A stretch of DNA of 64,000 nucleotides from Pseudovibrio brasiliensis (GCF_018282095.1 NZ_CP074128.1:124001-188000), one strand, 5' to 3'; shown: positions 1 through 8,977, counted from the first letter of the stretch. The notes: generated from the sequence alone by a model not told the origin. Translations and numbers: made by a program.

Positions 1-513
1 TACGCCATCAGTAACGGGCAGAACTGTCTTCCATGCAGCTTCAGGCAGATAGCCGTTGCTGTCGATGAAGCAGGTCAGATCCTTTAGCTTCTCATCGGAC
101 TTGATAGCCGTGAACAGAGCAAGAATGAACTTCAGTTGCGTGGTTGCCTCACCGCCGGAAATGGTGATGCCATTCAGGAACGGTTTATTCTGGTACAAAA
201 GTGCCAGAACATCATCAACACTGTACTGGGTTACCTTAGGGTTGGCGTTGATGGGGCAGACGTCCAGGCACTTATCGCATTGATCGCAGATGCTTGGATC
301 GTGCACCACCTTGCCTTGCACCATGGTCAGAGCGCCGGTTGGGCACTCTGGCACGCAGTCACCACAGTCGTTGCACAGCTTCATGGTGTGCGGATTGTGA
401 CAGGTTGGACAGGCGAAGTTGCAGCCTTGCAGAAACAGGACAAGCCGGTTGCCCGGCCCGTCCACGCAAGAGAACTTTAAAACCTTACTGACTGTAGCGA
501 GGGGCAAGTTCAT
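1..513 (-). CDS. yjjW: YjjW-family glycyl-radical enzyme activase, 3' end cut by window edge
   Basis: Radical SAM protein that would install the glycyl radical on the YjjI enzyme encoded just upstream. Read from an ATG at 513, the protein begins [10 protein letters not shown] and soon shows the radical SAM cluster motif CNFACPTC (CxxxCxxC). Two ferredoxin-like 4Fe-4S sets follow ([11 protein letters not shown] and [11 protein letters not shown]), then the SAM-binding ISGGEAT. This order of an N-terminal radical SAM motif with an inserted bicluster ferredoxin domain is typical of glycyl-radical activases. The start overlaps the end of yjjI by 29 bp, so the two are translationally linked. The reading frame is open to base 1, so the C-terminus lies outside the window. 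The family call is firm; the YjjW assignment also uses the neighbour. Confidence 0.9.
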   Translation of the reverse strand, partial: MNLPLATVSKVLKFSCVDGPGNRLVLFLQGCNFACPTCHNPHTMKLCNDCGDCVPECPTGALTMVQGKVVHDPSICDQCDKCLDVCPINANPKVTQYSVDDVLALLYQNKPFLNGITISGGEATTQLKFILALFTAIKSDEKLKDLTCFIDSNGYLPEAAWKTVLPVTDGV

Positions 514-2020
514 GGCTCATCACCCGTGGTGCACGCTCCAGTATTTTACCTTTATCAGCCGCTTCTGCGCCCAGCACAGTTGTGTTGATGCGAGACCCGC
601 CACATTCCTTGAACTTCGCAATGTCTGACAAGCGCACCATGTAACCGGTGATCCGTACCAGATCATTGTTGGAGACGTTGGCAGAAAACTCACGGAAGCC
701 CAGCTGGAATGCACCTTTGACCAACTGTTCCAGCGCTGCCGGATTGTTCTCGATGGTCTCGTCCAGTGTCAGGATTTCTGAGACACCAGATGGATAGAAT
801 GCGTGGTGTTCTGCCAGAGCCTGAACATGCGTGACCGGATCTGGCTCGCTGCCATAAGGTATACGAACACCTGGAGTACAGCCGTCATCATCGCTGAGGC
901 CCGCTTGCGAATGCAGCATAGCCTTGCCTTGCCAACAGTTCTCTATTGGGCGTGCTTCAACAGCCTCGAAAAGCACTTTGGAGATGCGATGGCCAAGCTG
1001 GTTAGCAATCTCATCATGCCCATATTTACCGGACCTGCCTTCCTTGGCCTGTAATTCGTCCACACACTGGGCCATGGCAAAGATGCCGTACATGGCAGTG
1101 AAGCGGTCTCGGCTGATCCAGCCTTCTTTCACAAGGAAGCTTTCAAAGAAACCGGATTCGTTGAAGAGGTGATCAATCCGGGCTTCAGTCAGGCGGAAGT
1201 TGAGGTCTATGTACTTTGGCAGAACATTTTCGAAGAAGTCCGAGGTGTCTTTGGAGCGACGCGCCACTTCTCGCAGGTTGATGCGGGTGAGTGTGGAGGC
1301 ACCACCGCACAGTGGCAACACATTGTAGCAACTGGCGACACCATAGCCGTACTCATCAAACAATGGCTGATGCAGCGGGTTGTTGGCGATGTGCGGCTTG
1401 GAACATTCAATGATGCTTTTGCAAGCCTGAGAGAAGATTTCGTCAGAGCTGACGTCGGGATCCCAGATGAAGGTCAGGTTCGGCGCGATCTGCTTCAGCT
1501 CGGCATCAATGCGCATGATGGTGCGGGCAACACGGTTGTCGGTTGGCCCCACATTGGCATGCATGAAGGCATCCGGCAGGACACGGTCCAGATAGCGCCA
1601 GAACAGCTTCAGTTTCTTGTAGAGGTCTTCATCACTGACATCATCACAATACGGCAGCAGCAGATTGTCGAGGCGGCCAATGAAAACCGGCATGTTGGTG
1701 ACGGATGGCACGTGATGATAGGCGATCATGAGGGAGTTGATGGCCTCATCCAGCGTGGTGGCTGGGTCCAACTCCAAAAAGGTGCTGCCTTTTTCAAGAA
1801 CAACCGAATAGTCGGGCATTACATAGCGCGGTTTGAATGGCGCATGCCCCTCATACATGTCGCAGATAACGCGCTCTTCCAATGCCTTGGCGGTTTCCTC
1901 ATCAAGCTCAGGATAAGGCAGAGAGTTCTCTGCCTCCAGCGAGAGATAACGCGCCTTTTGCGTAAAGGAGAGGCCTGGGTCTTCCGTAATACCCTTAAAC
2001 CGTTTGAGAAGCTCCGACAT
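485..2020 (-). CDS. yjjI: YjjI-family glycine radical enzyme
   Basis: A 511-residue member of the YjjI (DUF3029) branch of glycyl radical enzymes, relatives of pyruvate formate-lyase whose substrate is not established. The radical-bearing glycine is in [11 protein letters not shown] at about residue 459, matching the family RVxGY signature. A candidate active-site cysteine lies in the ASCYN segment mid-protein. I chose the ATG at 2020 because AAAGGA sits about 7 bases before it; an in-frame codon 10 residues upstream lacks a comparable site. The gene is followed by the activase with a 29 bp overlap. Enzymes of this type need anoxic or microoxic conditions, which suggests a facultatively anaerobic host. 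The reaction cannot be read from sequence. Confidence 0.88.
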   Translation of the reverse strand: MSELLKRFKGITEDPGLSFTQKARYLSLEAENSLPYPELDEETAKALEERVICDMYEGHAPFKPRYVMPDYSVVLEKGSTFLELDPATTLDEAINSLMIAYHHVPSVTNMPVFIGRLDNLLLPYCDDVSDEDLYKKLKLFWRYLDRVLPDAFMHANVGPTDNRVARTIMRIDAELKQIAPNLTFIWDPDVSSDEIFSQACKSIIECSKPHIANNPLHQPLFDEYGYGVASCYNVLPLCGGASTLTRINLREVARRSKDTSDFFENVLPKYIDLNFRLTEARIDHLFNESGFFESFLVKEGWISRDRFTAMYGIFAMAQCVDELQAKEGRSGKYGHDEIANQLGHRISKVLFEAVEARPIENCWQGKAMLHSQAGLSDDDGCTPGVRIPYGSEPDPVTHVQALAEHHAFYPSGVSEILTLDETIENNPAALEQLVKGAFQLGFREFSANVSNNDLVRITGYMVRLSDIAKFKECGGSRINTTVLGAEAADKGKILERAPRVMSHELAPRYSQ

Positions 2021-2300
2021 GGGTTCGTTCCTTTTTGCTCTTTGGAACAAATCTTAAACCCGTGAGGCCGGTGAGGAATTGAACTACCGCAATTTCCGAT
2101 TGGAAAAGAGACTTGATGCACAAGACTGGTTGGTGAAGCGAAGTCCTAAATGTATAAGACAGGAACACAAACCAATGATGCTCGCGAGGCAGGCTCACTC
2201 AAAGTATCTATGGATGAATAGATTGGCACCACGGCTGTCATCAGCTGCCAGTGAGGGCCTTTGTGAAAACGATGACGGCTTTTTTTGATGGTGATTAGGT

Positions 2301-2660
2301 ATGCGATTTAATCGAGTTATCGAAATAGATCTAAGCAACAAATACCATTTGCTTGGGTTGAATAACACGCTCATTCCGTGGCTGTTTTCTTACTTAATCA
2401 GGTTTGCAAAAAACTTTCTGATTGTGCTTCCATTTGATGCCGATGTCAGCTTCACACTGATTGCTATCTCGCTTGCTGTTCTTATGAACCTGTATAACTT
2501 GTATCTTGCGAGCTATTTCGGATTTCGGGGAAGAGTTGCCGCAGCGCTGCTTATATTTTTGAACTTCTCTGCTTTGCTATTGTTGGGATCGATCTCGATT
2601 TTTACTGCGATACCTAACTTGCCACTTCTGATTGGAACGCTGCAATCGTTCTTCGGCTAA
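2301..2660 (+). CDS. Small hypothetical membrane protein
   Basis: A 119-residue protein I do not recognise. It begins MRFNRVIEID and has three or four hydrophobic stretches (around residues 25-42, 48-70 and 82-110) with few charges between them, so it is probably an integral inner-membrane protein. No family motif is visible. It stands alone, divergent from yjjI, and ends 12 bp before a strong hairpin, which supports it being a transcribed unit. There is no clear ribosome binding site, so the start is uncertain. Confidence 0.5.
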   Translation: MRFNRVIEIDLSNKYHLLGLNNTLIPWLFSYLIRFAKNFLIVLPFDADVSFTLIAISLAVLMNLYNLYLASYFGFRGRVAAALLIFLNFSALLLLGSISIFTAIPNLPLLIGTLQSFFG

Positions 2661-2671
2661 TGCATGCAAAA

Positions 2672-2704
2672 ACATAACCCGGCCTCATCGAAGCCGGGTT
2701 ATGT
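2672..2704. terminator. Bidirectional hairpin terminator
   Basis: A perfect 12-bp inverted repeat (ACATAACCCGGC, then GCCGGGTTATGT) with a 9-base loop. It sits between the ends of the convergent genes 2301-2660 and 2727-3593. There is no long T tract, but the GC-rich stem and its position fit a shared terminator. Confidence 0.7.
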
Positions 2705-2726
2705 ACATTCCGTTCTGATTATGCGG

Positions 2727-3593
2727 TTACGCGTTTTCAGAGGCTGGTTTTGGGTCCAGGTCGCTGGCGTCGTGGCGTTCTGGGACCTGCTGGTCCTCAT
2801 CACCCCAGGTGCGGTTGACGCGTTTGCCGCGTTTCACGGCAGGGCGCTCAGCGATTTCTTCTGCCCAACGTTTCACGTTCTTGTACTCGTCAACAGAGAG
2901 GAACTCTGCAGCGCTGTAGAGTGAGCCGAGCACCAGTGCGCCGTACCATGGGAAGATCGCCATATCTGCGATGGAGTACTCGTCGCCAGCCATGAAGCGG
3001 CGTTCCGCCAGATTGCGGTCCAACACGTCCAGCTGGCGTTTTGCTTCCATGGCGAAGCGGTTGATCGGGTATTCAAACTTCTCCGGCGCATAAGCGTAGA
3101 AGTGACCGAAGCCGCCACCCAGATATGGAGCGGAACCCATCTGCCAGAACAGCCAGTTCATGGCTTCTGTGCGGGCTGCCGGATCTTTCGGCAAGAAGGC
3201 GCCGAACTTTTCTGCCAGGTACAGCAGGATGGAACCGGACTCGAACACGCGGGTTGGCGTTTCGGTGCTGTGGTCCACCAGTGCCGGGATTTTGGAGTTC
3301 GGGTTTGCGCCAACAAAGCCGCTGGAGAACTGGTCACCTTCACCGATGTTGATCAGCCAGGCATCGTATTCTGCTTCGCTGAAGCCAGCTGCCAGAAGCT
3401 CTTCCAGCATGATGGTGACTTTCACGCCGTTTGGCGTTGCCAGCGAGTAAAGCTGTAGCGGGTGCTTGCCAACCTGCAGATCTTTGTCATGGGTTGGGCC
3501 AGCGATTGGGCGGTTGATGTTTGCGAACTGGCCGCCGTTTTTCTGTTCCCACTTCCAAACCTTTGGTGGGGTATACTCTTGCTTATCACTCAT
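2727..3593 (-). CDS. yghU: YghU-like glutathione S-transferase / disulfide reductase
   Basis: A 288-residue cytosolic glutathione S-transferase superfamily protein of the YghU/YfcG type (Nu class), enzymes that show glutathione-dependent disulfide-bond reductase activity. The N-terminal thioredoxin-like domain contains SLATPNGVKVTIMLEEL, the glutathione-binding region with the Thr/Asn pair that replaces the usual Tyr or Ser, and later FESGSILLYLAEK. The C-terminal helical domain has the typical GDEYSIADMAIFPW. Length and the N-terminal extension (residues 1-45) match the YghU family. The ATG at 3593 is the natural start. The gene is monocistronic and converges on the 2301-2660 gene. Confidence 0.9.
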   Translation of the reverse strand: MSDKQEYTPPKVWKWEQKNGGQFANINRPIAGPTHDKDLQVGKHPLQLYSLATPNGVKVTIMLEELLAAGFSEAEYDAWLINIGEGDQFSSGFVGANPNSKIPALVDHSTETPTRVFESGSILLYLAEKFGAFLPKDPAARTEAMNWLFWQMGSAPYLGGGFGHFYAYAPEKFEYPINRFAMEAKRQLDVLDRNLAERRFMAGDEYSIADMAIFPWYGALVLGSLYSAAEFLSVDEYKNVKRWAEEIAERPAVKRGKRVNRTWGDEDQQVPERHDASDLDPKPASENA

Positions 3594-3861
3594 GAAATTG
3601 TGGCTCCGTATTGATTATTAGCAAATGGGAACGGACAGCTATGCGGCTGTCTTTTTCATCTCAACAGATGGGTGAGTCCTTAACAAAATCAAGTGTGCCA
3701 TCAAAAACAAGGTCTTGGCTGACACGCCTTGCTGCATAGTCCATCTTGAAAGTCTCCAATACGCCAGATTAAAAATTGCTTTTTTCAAAGCAGCTGCCGG
3801 AATATTGTTCGCCGCTGACAATACGCTCAGAGATTCCTTTTTTCATTGCTGGACTGATCAA

Positions 3862-4365
3862 ATGACTGTGATACCGACCCTCGAAACCGAAAGATTGTGC
3901 CTTCGTCCGATGACGATTGAGGATTGGCCGCAGCATGAGCGCTTGATGGGATCGGACCGTTCGCAGTTTATGGGCGGCCCAACACCTCGTCACGTGATCT
4001 GGGGCATCTTCAGTCATGATATCGCGCATTGGGTCTTGTTTGGACACGGTGCTTTGATGGTAGATGACAAGACAACAGGCAAAACCGTTGGTCAGGTCGG
4101 GCTCAATCATGGATCGTTGTTTCCTGAGCATGAGCTGGGCTGGTTCCTTTATGATGGCTTTGAAGGGCACGGCTATGCCTTGGAAGCAGCTCAGCGGATG
4201 CGCAAATGGGCCTTTGAAGAGCTAGGCCTGAAAACGCTGGTCAGCTATATCGACCCAAAAAACGAGCGTTCGCGCAAACTTGCAGAACGTATGGGCGCTG
4301 TCATCGACCCGGACGCAGAACGTCATGATCCTGTTGATCTGGTCTATCGCCATCCTGCTTTGTAG
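3862..4365 (+). CDS. GNAT N-acetyltransferase (RimJ/RimL type)
   Basis: A 167-residue acetyltransferase that would transfer acetyl from acetyl-CoA to an amine; the substrate is unknown. It begins MTVIPTLETERLCLRPM, the usual opening of RimJ/RimL-like enzymes. The acetyl-CoA loop region is YDGFEGHGYALEAAQRM, and LVSYIDPKNERSRKLAERMGA is the conserved C-terminal helix region. The ATG at 3862 aligns with the family N-terminus; an open frame continues 49 codons upstream from a TTG but encodes nothing recognisable. A hairpin terminator follows 10 bp after the stop. Confidence 0.85.
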   Translation: MTVIPTLETERLCLRPMTIEDWPQHERLMGSDRSQFMGGPTPRHVIWGIFSHDIAHWVLFGHGALMVDDKTTGKTVGQVGLNHGSLFPEHELGWFLYDGFEGHGYALEAAQRMRKWAFEELGLKTLVSYIDPKNERSRKLAERMGAVIDPDAERHDPVDLVYRHPAL

Positions 4366-4374
4366 GACTTTGAG

Positions 4375-4393
4375 ACGAGAGGCCTCGTTTTTT
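4375..4393 (+). terminator. Rho-independent terminator after the GNAT gene
   Basis: A short hairpin (ACGAG, loop AGGC, CTCGT) runs directly into a six-T tract on the plus strand, 10 bp after the acetyltransferase stop codon. The stem is only 5 bp, so the call is moderate. Confidence 0.55.
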
Positions 4394-4404
4394 CTTTAGC
4401 ACCA

Positions 4405-4431
4405 CGTCACATCTGAAGGCGCTGTCTCGTC
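4405..4431 (+). promoter_or_regulatory. Candidate ECF41-dependent promoter
   Basis: CGTCACA, then 16 bases, then CGTC, ending 39 bp before the AhpD-like gene. ECF41 sigma factors are reported to recognise a promoter with TGTCACA at -35 and CGTC at -10 upstream of the linked carboxymuconolactone-decarboxylase-type gene. Six of the seven -35 bases and all four -10 bases match at the expected spacing. The assignment rests on remembered consensus plus the adjacent ECF41 gene. Confidence 0.65.
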
Positions 4432-4470
4432 GAACCAGTGAACGCAACAAAACAATCACTGGAGATGACG

Positions 4471-4902
4471 ATGAACGTTCACACCACCATCAATCACTAT
4501 GAGAGCGGTGCGCAGATTATGGCAGCCCTTCAGGGCGTGGAAGAGGTTATTGCTGCGGCAGGTTTTGACGAAAAGCTGCATCACCTCATTCTGCTGCGCG
4601 CCTCTCAGATCAACGGCTGCGGTTTCTGCGTGAAGATGCACACCCGTGATGCGCGCAAGGCAGGGGAAACCAATCACCGTCTGGACCATCTCATCGTCTG
4701 GCGTCATAGCGATGATTTCTCTGAAAAAGAGAAGCTGGCGTTTGAATGGACCGAAGCTCTGACAGAACTTAACAAGGAAGACCAATTTCCACGTCTTCGC
4801 CAGGAGCTGAAAAAGCATTACAGTGATCAGGAAATTTCCACAATGACGGCCATGGTTGGCATGATCAACCTTTGGAACCGGATTGCAATATCGAACCATT
4901 GA
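4471..4902 (+). CDS. AhpD-like carboxymuconolactone decarboxylase family protein
   Basis: A 143-residue alkylhydroperoxidase AhpD-like protein. The redox motif is in NGCGFCVKMHTRDA (CxxC then His three residues on), and the preceding LILLRASQ helix is typical of the family. Such proteins reduce peroxides or act as small redox carriers, but the physiological substrate of the ECF41-linked group is not known. I prefer the ATG at 4471 because GGAG lies about 8 bases before it; an ATG at 4465 and a GTG at 4438 are also in frame. It is followed after 2 bp by the ECF41 sigma gene and preceded by a matching promoter, the standard ECF41 arrangement. Confidence 0.9.
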   Translation: MNVHTTINHYESGAQIMAALQGVEEVIAAAGFDEKLHHLILLRASQINGCGFCVKMHTRDARKAGETNHRLDHLIVWRHSDDFSEKEKLAFEWTEALTELNKEDQFPRLRQELKKHYSDQEISTMTAMVGMINLWNRIAISNH

Positions 4903-4904
4903 TC

Positions 4905-5777
4905 ATGACATCAGATAAATCACTTTGTGCATTTGAACAGGCCAGACCCATGCTGATGGGGCTGGCTTACCGTTTGTTGGGCTCCACTGCAGAAGCAGAA
5001 GACGTAGTGCAGGAAACCTACCTCAGTTGGTCTGCAGCCAATCATGACGATGTTCTAAATACAGAGGCGTGGCTCACCACCGTTTGCACGCGCAAAGCGC
5101 TTGACCATCTCAAATCAGCGCAAAAAAAACGCGAAAATTACGTTGGTATGTGGTTGCCGGAGCCTCTGCACACCACAACACAGGACACGCCAGAGGATCG
5201 GGTGGAGCTCTCTGAGAGTCTTACCATAGCGTTCCTGCTGGTGATGGAGCGGCTCGCCCCAAAAGAGCGTGCTGCCTTTTTGCTGCGGGAGGTGTTTTCC
5301 TCCAGCTATGAGGAAGTTGCTGAGATCCTGGAAGTGACCCCATCCAGTTGCCGTAAGCTGGTTTCGCGAGCCAAAGCGAACATCCAGCAGAAATCTCAGC
5401 GGTTTGTTGCACCTGCCGAAAAACAGCGCGAGATGGTTCATGCATTCCAATCTGCGCTGGAAACAGGGGAGACCTCTCAGCTTTCCCAGTTGCTGGCTGC
5501 TGATGTAGCGCTTCTTTCTGACGGTGGTGGCAAGGTCAACGCTATTCCAAAACCACTTGTGGGGCTGGAGCAGGTGCTTGGCTTTATCGACAAAGCCATC
5601 TCGCCAGCAGCGAGCAGTGGCAGAGCCTGGGTGGAAGAACTCAATGCCTGTCTGTCTCTGGTGACAGTCGATGGCGGCGGCACCGTTACGACCTTTACCT
5701 TTGGCTATGATGAGGAGATGAAGGTCAACGCCATCTACGCTCAGCGAAATCCGGACAAGCTGTCAGCGGTTCATTAG
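4905..5777 (+). CDS. ECF41-group RNA polymerase sigma factor with SnoaL-like C-terminal domain
   Basis: A 290-residue sigma factor. Region 2 is seen in AYRLLGSTAEAEDVVQETYL and region 4 in LREVFSSSYEEVAEILE. A C-terminal SnoaL-like extension follows. All three ECF41 signature motifs are present: WLPEP in the linker, DGGGKV in the extension and NPDKL near the C-terminus. In this group the extension is fused to the sigma factor and modulates its activity, so no separate anti-sigma factor is expected and none is found. The ATG at 4905 lies 2 bp after the AhpD-like gene, so the two are co-transcribed. A promoter of the ECF41 type precedes the pair, implying autoregulation. Confidence 0.93.
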   Translation: MTSDKSLCAFEQARPMLMGLAYRLLGSTAEAEDVVQETYLSWSAANHDDVLNTEAWLTTVCTRKALDHLKSAQKKRENYVGMWLPEPLHTTTQDTPEDRVELSESLTIAFLLVMERLAPKERAAFLLREVFSSSYEEVAEILEVTPSSCRKLVSRAKANIQQKSQRFVAPAEKQREMVHAFQSALETGETSQLSQLLAADVALLSDGGGKVNAIPKPLVGLEQVLGFIDKAISPAASSGRAWVEELNACLSLVTVDGGGTVTTFTFGYDEEMKVNAIYAQRNPDKLSAVH

Positions 5778-5861
5778 GGCATGGGCAGGTCACCTAAAGC
5801 CTGCCTTGCATTCATTGCGAGAACCTTCCAAACTGCCCGCTGATGTTTGGGAGGGGAACTC

Positions 5862-6476
5862 ATGTCAGTTGAGATGATATTTGCGCTTGTGATTGCAACA
5901 GCTGCTCTGGTGGCTATTCCGGGCCCCAATGTTGCGCTTATTGCAGCCAATACCATCAGCCATGGGTTCCGCTTTGGCGCTGTGACTGTTCTTGGAACAA
6001 CCCTCGGCGTTGCCATCCAGCTCAGCATTGTCGTGCTTGGATTTACAGCACTTTTGACGTTCGTGTCAGATGCCTTCTTGTGGGTGAAGTGGGCTGGTGC
6101 GGCTTACCTGATCTATCTTGGCATCAAGTCATGGAGAGAACGGGCGGATATGCTGGAGAATGCGCAAGCCAACGCAACACCTTTGCGCAGTCTCTTCTGG
6201 CAGGGCATGCTGCTGGCCATGATCAACCCGAAGACACTCGTCTTCAGCGCAGCCTTCTTGCCTCAGTTCGTCAGTGACCAGAGTGCGACCTACGCATTGG
6301 CTCAGCCAGCTTTGATCTATCTGCTTGTTATCCTTGGCGGAGACCTGTGTTGGGCCACACTGGCCCGCTCCGCAACGCCGCTCTTCAAAAGCATCGGCCA
6401 CCTGCGCCACAAGCTCACCGGCACGCTCTTTATCGGTTCCGGCATCGGCCTCGCGTTGGCACGGATTGAGCGGTGA
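5862..6476 (+). CDS. LysE/RhtB-family amino acid exporter
   Basis: A 204-residue inner-membrane exporter. The N-terminus carries the family signature AIPGPNVALIAAN, and six hydrophobic segments follow, with the typical GAAYLIYLGIKSW and NPKTLVFSAAFLPQF motifs. Members export amino acids or homoserine lactone-like metabolites; the substrate cannot be told here. The ATG at 5862 has a strong GGAGGGG 5 bases upstream. It lies 84 bp after the ECF41 gene on the same strand, so read-through is possible but not shown. Confidence 0.9.
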   Translation: MSVEMIFALVIATAALVAIPGPNVALIAANTISHGFRFGAVTVLGTTLGVAIQLSIVVLGFTALLTFVSDAFLWVKWAGAAYLIYLGIKSWRERADMLENAQANATPLRSLFWQGMLLAMINPKTLVFSAAFLPQFVSDQSATYALAQPALIYLLVILGGDLCWATLARSATPLFKSIGHLRHKLTGTLFIGSGIGLALARIER

Positions 6477-6478
6477 GG

Positions 6479-7219
6479 CTAGGCCTTCCCACCAATGGGG
6501 ATAATCTCGCGCAATAATGGGTGATAGGGCTCTCCAGTCCATTCTCCCAGCCAGTCTGTGGCATGCAATCCCGCGTCCACCATCAACTGCGCCAGTTTTT
6601 TCTGTGAGGTGTATTTGAGCTGGGAAGGTGCGCTGAAAATCTCTCCTGTCTCTAGTGACTTATAAACGTTGATGAAGCTGAGGATCTGCTCCGCCTCATC
6701 ATACTCCGAGATGTTCCAGCTCTCGATAGGCCCAAGTTTCGAATGCATGGACTGAGACAATGTTTCTTCTTTGCTGCGGGTCTTCCTGCCCGGAAAGTCC
6801 GGATTGCGGGTGTCGAAGACAAACTGACCTGTTGGGCTCAGGTGCTTTGCAATGCAGGATAGTGCTGCGCGCTGGTCTTCTTCTGTCAGGAAAAACTGGA
6901 AGGAATGCCCCGTTAGGCAAATAAGATCAAAGGTCTCTCCCAGATCAAACGAGCGGGCGTCACCTTCTACCCAGGTCACTTGCTCTCCACCGGGACGTGT
7001 GCGGGCGATATCCAGCATTGCTCCGGCTGGATCAAGCCCAATAACGCGGCGCCCTTTCACCAGTTGAGCGGTAAGCTCGCCAGTGCCACAGCCCAGATCA
7101 AGGACTGACTGGGCGTCACGAGCAAGTGATTTACAGAACATGTGGTCCTGTCGATCGCGAGGTGTCAGTTCATAAAACTGCGCGACAGCAGGGTCCGTGA
7201 AAATATTGCGCGTATTCAT
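6479..7219 (-). CDS. Class I SAM-dependent methyltransferase
   Basis: A 246-residue soluble methyltransferase. Motif I is SVLDLGCGTGELT, followed by VIGLDPAGAMLDIAR and WVEGDARSFDL, the order expected for a Rossmann-fold class I enzyme of the Methyltransf_25/11 type. FVFDTRNPDFPGRK lies in the substrate half. The substrate is unknown. I take the ATG at 7219 (MNTRNIF); an in-frame codon 12 residues earlier is possible. It ends 2 bp from the stop of the convergent LysE gene. Confidence 0.85.
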   Translation of the reverse strand: MNTRNIFTDPAVAQFYELTPRDRQDHMFCKSLARDAQSVLDLGCGTGELTAQLVKGRRVIGLDPAGAMLDIARTRPGGEQVTWVEGDARSFDLGETFDLICLTGHSFQFFLTEEDQRAALSCIAKHLSPTGQFVFDTRNPDFPGRKTRSKEETLSQSMHSKLGPIESWNISEYDEAEQILSFINVYKSLETGEIFSAPSQLKYTSQKKLAQLMVDAGLHATDWLGEWTGEPYHPLLREIIPIGGKA

Positions 7220-7421
7220 TTTTAAAACAGCTTTCTCAGAGAATGCCAGCAACATAGGCGTAGATCCGCACTAAGACAAATCATGGTAGAGCAGACCATG
7301 TCTCGACGGAGTGCCAACTGTTCAGAGCTGTAGGATCGCATTACTCTTGTCTGGATGAATCAGTTCCAGCGTGCGACCTTGGCCCACCGCTTGGCTCGCG
7401 ACAGCAGAGAAAGGCACTTAC

Positions 7422-8930
7422 ATGGCGAACCCGCTTTATGATCGTTTGTTCGGCATCCATGCATCCAAAACCAAGTCTTTCCTGTATTTGACCGATGGAA
7501 CAACCATCTCATACGCACAGTTTCTCGAGATGACTGCGCAGCTTGCCCATGCGCTCGTGAAGCATGGTTTGCAGCCGGGCGATCGCGTGGCCATGCAAAC
7601 GGAGAAGACCCCGCAAGCGCTGGCGCTTTATGCCGCTTGCGTTCAGGCTGGCCTGATCTTTCTGCCGTTGAATATCGCCTACATCGTCGAGGAGCTTTCC
7701 TACTTCCTCGATAACAGCGGTGCATCGGTGGTTGTCTGTGATGGTGCTCAAGCGGAGAAACTACAAGTGCTTGCTGATGAGCTAGGTGTGGTCCTGCGCA
7801 CGCTCAATGCAGATGGCACTGGCACGTTGATGGATGAAGCCAGCGGCCAGCCGACAGCATTTGAAACAGTAGACCGAGACCTTCAGGATCTGGCCGCTTT
7901 CCTCTACACCTCAGGCACCACGGGCCGTTCCAAAGGGGCCATGCTGACGCAAGATAATTTGCTTTCCAACGCGGATACTCTTGTCGAGTACTGGCGCTTT
8001 TCTGAGGAAGATGTGTTGCTGCATGCGCTGCCAATCTTCCATACGCACGGCCTGTTTGTCGCGACCAATGTGATCCTTGCCGTTGGTGGTTCCATGATCT
8101 TCTTATCCAAGTTCAATCTGGATACGATCATAGAGAAGCTGCCGGATGCGACCTCCATGATGGGTGTGCCAACGTTCTACACCAGATTGCTCGCAGATGA
8201 ACGCTTCACCAAAGACCTGACAGGCCACATGCGGCTTTTCACCTCCGGCAGTGCGCCATTATTGGCGGAAACTCATCGCCAGTTTGAAGACCGCACCAAT
8301 CACCGCATTCTTGAACGCTACGGTATGACCGAGACCAATATGAGCACCTCTAACCCCTATGATGGGGAACGGCGGGCAGGCACTGTTGGTTTCCCTTTGC
8401 CGGGTGTGGAGTTGAAGATCACGGAACCGGAAAGCGGCACTGAGCTGGAGCAAGGCGCCATCGGGGTCATTGAAGTTCGCGGAAGAAACGTCTTCAAAGG
8501 CTACTGGCAGATGCCGGAGAAAACCGCCGCAGAGCTGCGGGAGGACGGCTTCTTCATCACCGGCGATATGGGTAAGGTGGATGAGGATAGTTACGTCCAC
8601 ATTGTTGGCCGCAACAAAGACCTCATCATCTCAGGCGGTTACAACATCTACCCGAAAGAAATCGAACTCCTGCTGGATGAGCAACCCGGCGTTCTGGAAA
8701 GCGCGGTGATCGGCGTACCCCACGCAGACTTCGGCGAAGCCCCATTGGGTATTCTCGTCGCTGAAAAAGGCCAGACACCAGATCTGGACGCGATCATGAC
8801 AACCGTCAAAGACCACCTCGCCCGCTTCAAACACCCCCAAAAGCTGTTGGTTGTAAACGAACTTCCCCGCAACACCATGGGCAAAGTCCAAAAGAACGTT
8901 CTGAGGGAGCGCTTCAGCGAGCCGGTTTAG
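7422..8930 (+). CDS. matB: Malonyl-CoA synthetase (MatB-like)
   Basis: A 502-residue acyl-CoA synthetase of the ANL superfamily that would convert malonate, ATP and CoA to malonyl-CoA. The AMP-binding loop is YTSGTTGRSKGAM, the aryl-acid/adenylate motif is RYGMTETNMS, and the C-terminal catalytic lysine is in NTMGKVQK. Its length and the pattern around residues 195-260 (HALPIFHTHGLF) match MatB/RpfB proteins rather than long-chain ligases. The ATG at 7422 follows an AGAAAGG. The gene is monocistronic. It could supply malonyl-CoA for the ketide step of the NRPS/PKS cluster at 37-64 kb, but that link is inference only. Confidence 0.87.
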   Translation: MANPLYDRLFGIHASKTKSFLYLTDGTTISYAQFLEMTAQLAHALVKHGLQPGDRVAMQTEKTPQALALYAACVQAGLIFLPLNIAYIVEELSYFLDNSGASVVVCDGAQAEKLQVLADELGVVLRTLNADGTGTLMDEASGQPTAFETVDRDLQDLAAFLYTSGTTGRSKGAMLTQDNLLSNADTLVEYWRFSEEDVLLHALPIFHTHGLFVATNVILAVGGSMIFLSKFNLDTIIEKLPDATSMMGVPTFYTRLLADERFTKDLTGHMRLFTSGSAPLLAETHRQFEDRTNHRILERYGMTETNMSTSNPYDGERRAGTVGFPLPGVELKITEPESGTELEQGAIGVIEVRGRNVFKGYWQMPEKTAAELREDGFFITGDMGKVDEDSYVHIVGRNKDLIISGGYNIYPKEIELLLDEQPGVLESAVIGVPHADFGEAPLGILVAEKGQTPDLDAIMTTVKDHLARFKHPQKLLVVNELPRNTMGKVQKNVLRERFSEPV

Positions 8931-8935
8931 GCGGA

Positions 8936-8958
8936 GAGCGGCGAGTTTGTCGCCGCTC
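8936..8958. terminator. Hairpin terminator between convergent genes
   Basis: A perfect 9-bp stem (GAGCGGCGA / TCGCCGCTC) with a 5-base loop, placed 5 bp after the matB stop and 19 bp before the stop of the convergent peroxidase gene. It lacks a long T tract but is well placed to stop transcription from both sides. Confidence 0.6.
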
Positions 8959-8977
8959 AACACTGTTCAACTGCGGT

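Noticed and set aside
1169-2065. A 298-codon open frame on the plus strand across the yjjI gene
   Set aside because: It is antisense to the YjjI gene, which has clear family motifs and a good start; the plus-strand protein resembles nothing known.
2200-2290. A possible long-loop hairpin (GCTGTCATC / GATGACGGC followed by Ts) before the small membrane protein gene
   Set aside because: The loop is about 28 bases and one pair is G-U; no transcript is known to end there, so I did not list it as a terminator.
3639-3821. A 60-codon minus-strand frame and a GACAGC/GCTGTC hairpin followed by Ts near 3636-3655
   Set aside because: The frame lacks any recognisable protein. The hairpin could end a plus-strand transcript, but no gene or promoter precedes it, so an RNA gene is not supported.
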